Shown here in pieces: positions 60,663 to 64,000 of a stretch of DNA of 64,000 bases. Every line of letters starts with the position of its first letter. The stretch's first letter is position 1. The DNA lies in contig JARKIF010000115.1 in assembly GCA_029378245.1 (NCBI GenBank), positions 42,076-106,075 of the forward strand, read 5' to 3'. The notes under the pieces are model-generated. The model searched no databases, was not told the DNA's origin, and worked only from the letters and a program-made list of their open reading frames with translations. The DNA is from Roridomyces roridus. Lineage: Eukaryota > Basidiomycota > Agaricomycetes > Agaricales > Mycenaceae. The translations under genes and the position numbers were made by a program.

Positions 60663-61760
60663 CTACACCTCAGAAGGAAACCAATGTGACCCGATGGCCG
60701 CCACTTTCATCTTCTCCAACTCTTCCCAAGGCAGTAATCCATACGTCTTGGGGAGATCATCCCAGAACTCCTGGCGCTTGATTTGGTGTCTAGCCTGGAG
60801 CGCAGCAAGACAGGTGGGGCAAACTCGATCCGCGAACTCGTCCCAGTCCTCCTCGCCCCAAACGTCAAGGGGCTTTGAGGGAAAAACAGAGACTGTCTCG
60901 CGCACGCTGTTGACAGCAGATAATCTGCCTTTCAAACAACGGACAGGGGTTGTACGATTTGGGATTTTGAGGGGGTCTGAAAAGCATCCCAGGATGCTTG
61001 TGGTTGAAATTGGATTTGTTGAATGAGGCCGCGTAGGAAAGATTCTTGATCTTGTGTGCTGAGATGAAAAGTTTCACCATTGAATGCATTGCCACGGATA
61101 ACATCCATAAGCGATATGCTGAACTTGGCCTGGGTCAGTCTATGAGAAAGCACATAGAACGCGAGGGGAAGAATCCACGGTGCATCGACCTCTCGAGCAA
61201 GCTGGATGCAAGACACCACCGATGGCACATCGGGTGCCAGCCAAGATATAATTTGTGGCTGGGTAGATTCGACGGGCCAGTGGATTCTGAGTATGGATAT
61301 TCTGCTTTGTCCGATTGGGCCAAACTGGTGTGAAATAGAGATGAAAAGTGGACCAGGGCACGGAGGTGGAGGTGCTCCACTCCGTATTTATGGCTGAGTC
61401 GAAGGCAGCCTCGAATGATCGCATATTCCGTCTTTGCGGGGAACGGCATGAAATAACTGGAATGAAAGTCAGTAATCGAGGATGTAGGAAGATCAATAAT
61501 CGGGTAGGTACTCGGGTAGAAAGATGGCTTTGAGAAAGACGGTGAACTCATCTGGAGCATCGGGAAGGTGTACGACTGAGCACCCCTCGACGAGTTCCGC
61601 ATCGGCGGGCTGCGGAAACGAGAGCATATCTTTGAAGACGGGCGAACAGGCAGCTAGAGTGCCGCGATAGACGCGAAACCTGGCTGTTTCTGGCTTGCAT
61701 CACGATGTTCCGTCTTCAAACCAGAGCTCTGGGATGCGATGAGGTGCGTTGTCTACTTCC
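60663..61760 (-). pseudogene. BTB/POZ protein gene, multiple frameshifts
   Basis: MEVDNAPHRIPELWFEDG at 61760 is followed by a one-base loss giving TGA, and compensated by a one-base gain near CAGGTTTCGCGT. Exon 2 (YFMPFPAKTEYAIIRGCLRL) shifts near 61270 and near 60965. The C-terminus CPTCLAALQARHQIKRQEFW and YGLLPWEELEKMKVAAIGSHW ends at 60663. Confidence 0.82.
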
Positions 61761-62529
61761 ATGTCGTGGTGGAGGACAAGATGGGATTTGATCCGCTGAC
61801 ACGTACACAAAGGACAACACATGCGACGCGCTCAAAGTGTAACTCTAAGCAACTGGAGGCTGATACAAACTCCAAACCAAACTCTGATTGTAGCGCGGTT
61901 GGATTCCGCCCTCTCAGCCTTGTACTCCTCCTTCGCTCACCACCTTTTCCTTCCTACAGTGCCAGTCGGCACTTCTCCGACACCTGTCATTCACCATCAA
62001 GGAAATTTTTGTGCATTTTCTCGTATTTATTTTGGACGGAAACCGACCAAAAGCATGCGATTGAGACCCTGATCTCATTTTTCCCCACGGTGTTTCACTT
62101 TTTCGAGGTCCGAAAAAATTTCAACTGCTGTTTTTGGGGTTGTCTGGCCTGGGTTGGCCTCCAATTCACCAGATTGTTGTTCCAGGGCATCCCCTTTAAC
62201 CCTGGAAAGTCCTGCCAGCCAATGTGGAAGGGCCACCGGGTCGACATCGGCAGCCGAGCCGAGTGGCACGTAAGCGTAACCCTAAATTGATCGGATCAAA
62301 CTGACAGCTTGGCAGTAATTGATCGGATCATTAAGGTTTGTTTCACTTTTTCCATCCTGAAAAAACAAAATGTTGTCTGATGGACCTGAGGACCACAGGG
62401 TATGTTCTTGGGCCTCCTTATATATGTTTCCAACAGTTTTTGAGTCCATTGAACCTCGGACCAAAATGTAATTAGTGCTCGAAGATTTGATAAACATCCC
62501 TGCCAAATCAGGAACCGTGATGTGGTGAC
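61761..62529. other. Non-coding stretch inside the array
   Basis: About 770 bp unlike the other BTB-DUF4419 spacers. It contains two TTGATCGGATCA phrases (62286 and 62321) and T-rich runs, and abuts the internal deletion of the DUF4419 pseudogene. It may be an unrecognised insertion; no terminal repeats were proven. Confidence 0.4.
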
Positions 62530-63112
62530 GGGCACTGTAGCACAAATCCACCACCCAGGAAGCGGATGCACGGTGTCATTTTCGCCGCTAGCTGACACCA
62601 TGGCATGAGAAGGTCCGTCATCTGGCGGGACATGTTACCAAAGTCCACAGAGTACCGATCCCCAAAGGCGTCTACCACCAGCTTGCGCTGGCCTTCGTGC
62701 GCCACAAAATTGGCACGAAGGAGCTCCGCGTTCGCGTTTACGAAGAAATTGAATTGAGATAGAATGGCGAGCCACACGTCGTCGGGGCGGATGACGAGAG
62801 CACGATGGTGGTTGTAGGCTTCGACGACCGTGTGCACGAAGCCATTCCCCGCGCGGGAGTCAGGACGGAGGATCGGATCTTGGCATCGAAATCGCGACCG
62901 CTGGAAGCAAATGAGAGGCGAGGAAGTGGTACAGGATTAAAGACGTACGGGTTCAGCGCCTGCTCTCCCGTTGAGAAGCCACATTGGAAGATTTCTTGGA
63001 CATTGCGGCTCTGGTCTTTGCATGCACCAGACAAAAGCTCCGCCGCCGAGAAAGACTCGGTAACTTCGAACGAGTTGGCAGCGTGGGGCGCGGTGGTGAA
63101 AGAGACGGGCAT
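62530..63112 (-). pseudogene. DUF4419 protein gene with central deletion
   Basis: Begins MPVSFTTAPHAANSFEVTESFSAAEL at 63112, continues GFSTGEQALNPYV and, after the intron, DAKI with a frame break, then VEAYNHHRALVIRPDDVW to SVDFGNMSRQMTDLL. It then jumps to VSASGENDTVHPLPGWWICA near 62600. About 250 residues of the middle are missing. Confidence 0.8.
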
Positions 63113-63402
63113 GGTGGTCTGGTGCGAGTCAGAGTTGAAACCAACTATCTCCTGCGTCGCGATCAAGCGCGATCAGCCAATGCACAGGTTTAAAGCTAAC
63201 ATGCGATCAAGCGCGATCTGCGATCGATCAGCGCTCAGCACAGGTTTAAAGGCAACATGTGATTCATGCATGCGACGACGACGACGACTTGGGCTGCTTG
63301 GGAGGATCCTCATCGTCTTCTCACCTTTCCTTCCTTGCATGGCAAGTTGCACGTAGCAAAATCGGACTGCATGTTGTAGGCATGTTGTCGAGACTCGAGT
63401 CG

Positions 63403-63441
63403 ATCAAGACCACCTCGATTCCCACCTCGGGGCGTCATATA
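63403..63441 (-). pseudogene. DUF4419 relic, trace only
   Basis: A short stretch resembling the AYAEVDI-coding segment of the other relics (CCACCTCGATTCCCACCTCG) and the following GGCGTCATATAACTTCGATG, which also follows the relics at 58672 and 60324. Confidence 0.4.
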
Positions 63442-63711
63442 ACTTCGATGGAGTCGACAGCGTAAGGCGCGTTAATGAAAATGGTGGCGGCGAGTGGAGA
63501 ACTTAAGTGAGAACGACAGAGGGATGTCTTGTTTCCGGTATAGTCGACGGTGCGGCTTTGAACTTGGCAAAACGTGATTCAATCTCGAACGAAACAAGTA
63601 TAGACACATAACCGTAGTACATTGAGCTTGGTGACTCGACTTTAAACTAGATCGGACAAAAGAAAGACAATCAGAATCAGAAGTGCAATGAACCGATGAA
63701 ATTCACAAACC

Positions 63712-64000
63712 CTACAACTCAGAAGGAAACCACTGTGGCCCAATGGCCGCCACTTTCATCTGCTCCAACTCTTCCCAAGGCGGCAATCCATACATCTTGG
63801 GGATCGTCCCAAAATTTCTGACGCGTGGCATAGTATCTAGCCTGGAGCGAGGCGAGACAGGTGGGGCAAACTCGATCCGCCACATTGTCCCAGTTGGACT
63901 CACCCCAAATGTCAAGGGCACTGAGGGATATATAGAGGTCGCCCCGCCCACGCTGTTGACCACAGATAATCTGGCTTTCAAAACAACTGAGCTGATGAAC
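63712..64000 (-). pseudogene. BTB/POZ protein gene, 3' part at the window edge
   Basis: The stop is at 63712; upstream YGLPPWEELEQMKVAAIGPQWFPSEL is clear. The CPTC/W part reads in another frame (FAPPVSPRSRLDT in place of CPTCLASLQA), so at least one frameshift is present. The rest lies beyond the window. Confidence 0.7.

Noticed and set aside
63270..63300. GAC trinucleotide run as a tandem repeat locus
   Set aside because: Only about five units; not distinctive.

Overview
The window reads as genomic DNA of an agaricomycete (mushroom-forming basidiomycete). The reasons are the dense split genes with introns of about 45-55 bp, the expanded BTB/POZ and F-box families, a KDZ transposase relic of the kind common in Basidiomycota, and a Ty3/gypsy chromodomain fragment. 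No bacterial gene organisation, rRNA, tRNA or CRISPR was seen.

Layout. At the left edge is the 3' end of a Ty3/gypsy pol gene. From 2.0 to 9.0 kb lie three BTB genes, a NAPE-PLD-like metallo-beta-lactamase (MBL) gene and a 5'-truncated DUF4419 gene. A KDZ transposase relic (9.3-11.5 kb) follows, then an F-box pseudogene (11.6-16.6 kb) split by four separate transposon insertions, each with its target-site duplication. Next come a solitary BTB gene (17.0-18.0 kb) and three copies of an uncharacterised seven-membrane-segment protein (18.6-23.2 kb). Two tandem F-box genes fill 23.9-30.3 kb, one carrying a 1,562-bp transposon in an intron. A stand-alone adenylation-domain enzyme (30.6-32.9 kb), the mitochondrial succinate dehydrogenase flavoprotein gene (33.5-36.0 kb), an intact F-box gene (36.0-38.4 kb) and a secreted lactonase-like MBL enzyme (39.0-40.3 kb) follow. 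From 41 to 52 kb the BTB/MBL/DUF4419 set recurs. An Argonaute gene occupies 52.9-56.3 kb, and 57.3-64.0 kb is a minus-strand array of decaying BTB and DUF4419 copies.

Main interpretation. The 2-17 kb and 36-52 kb regions are a segmental duplication with an internal inversion of the BTB-MBL-BTB block. For all six duplicated genes one copy reads open and the other is broken, and the broken copy is not always on the same side: reciprocal gene loss. The F-box pseudogene and its intact paralogue give filled and empty sites for each transposon. BTB and DUF4419 genes recur as neighbours on the same strand, which suggests that a two-gene unit was amplified. The SDH flavoprotein is the only clear housekeeping gene; Argonaute is a core RNA-silencing component, but its frame needs checking.

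Limits: exon boundaries are inferred from GT-AG signals, frame continuity and comparison among copies in the window. Several one-base frameshifts sit in homopolymers and could be base-call errors.
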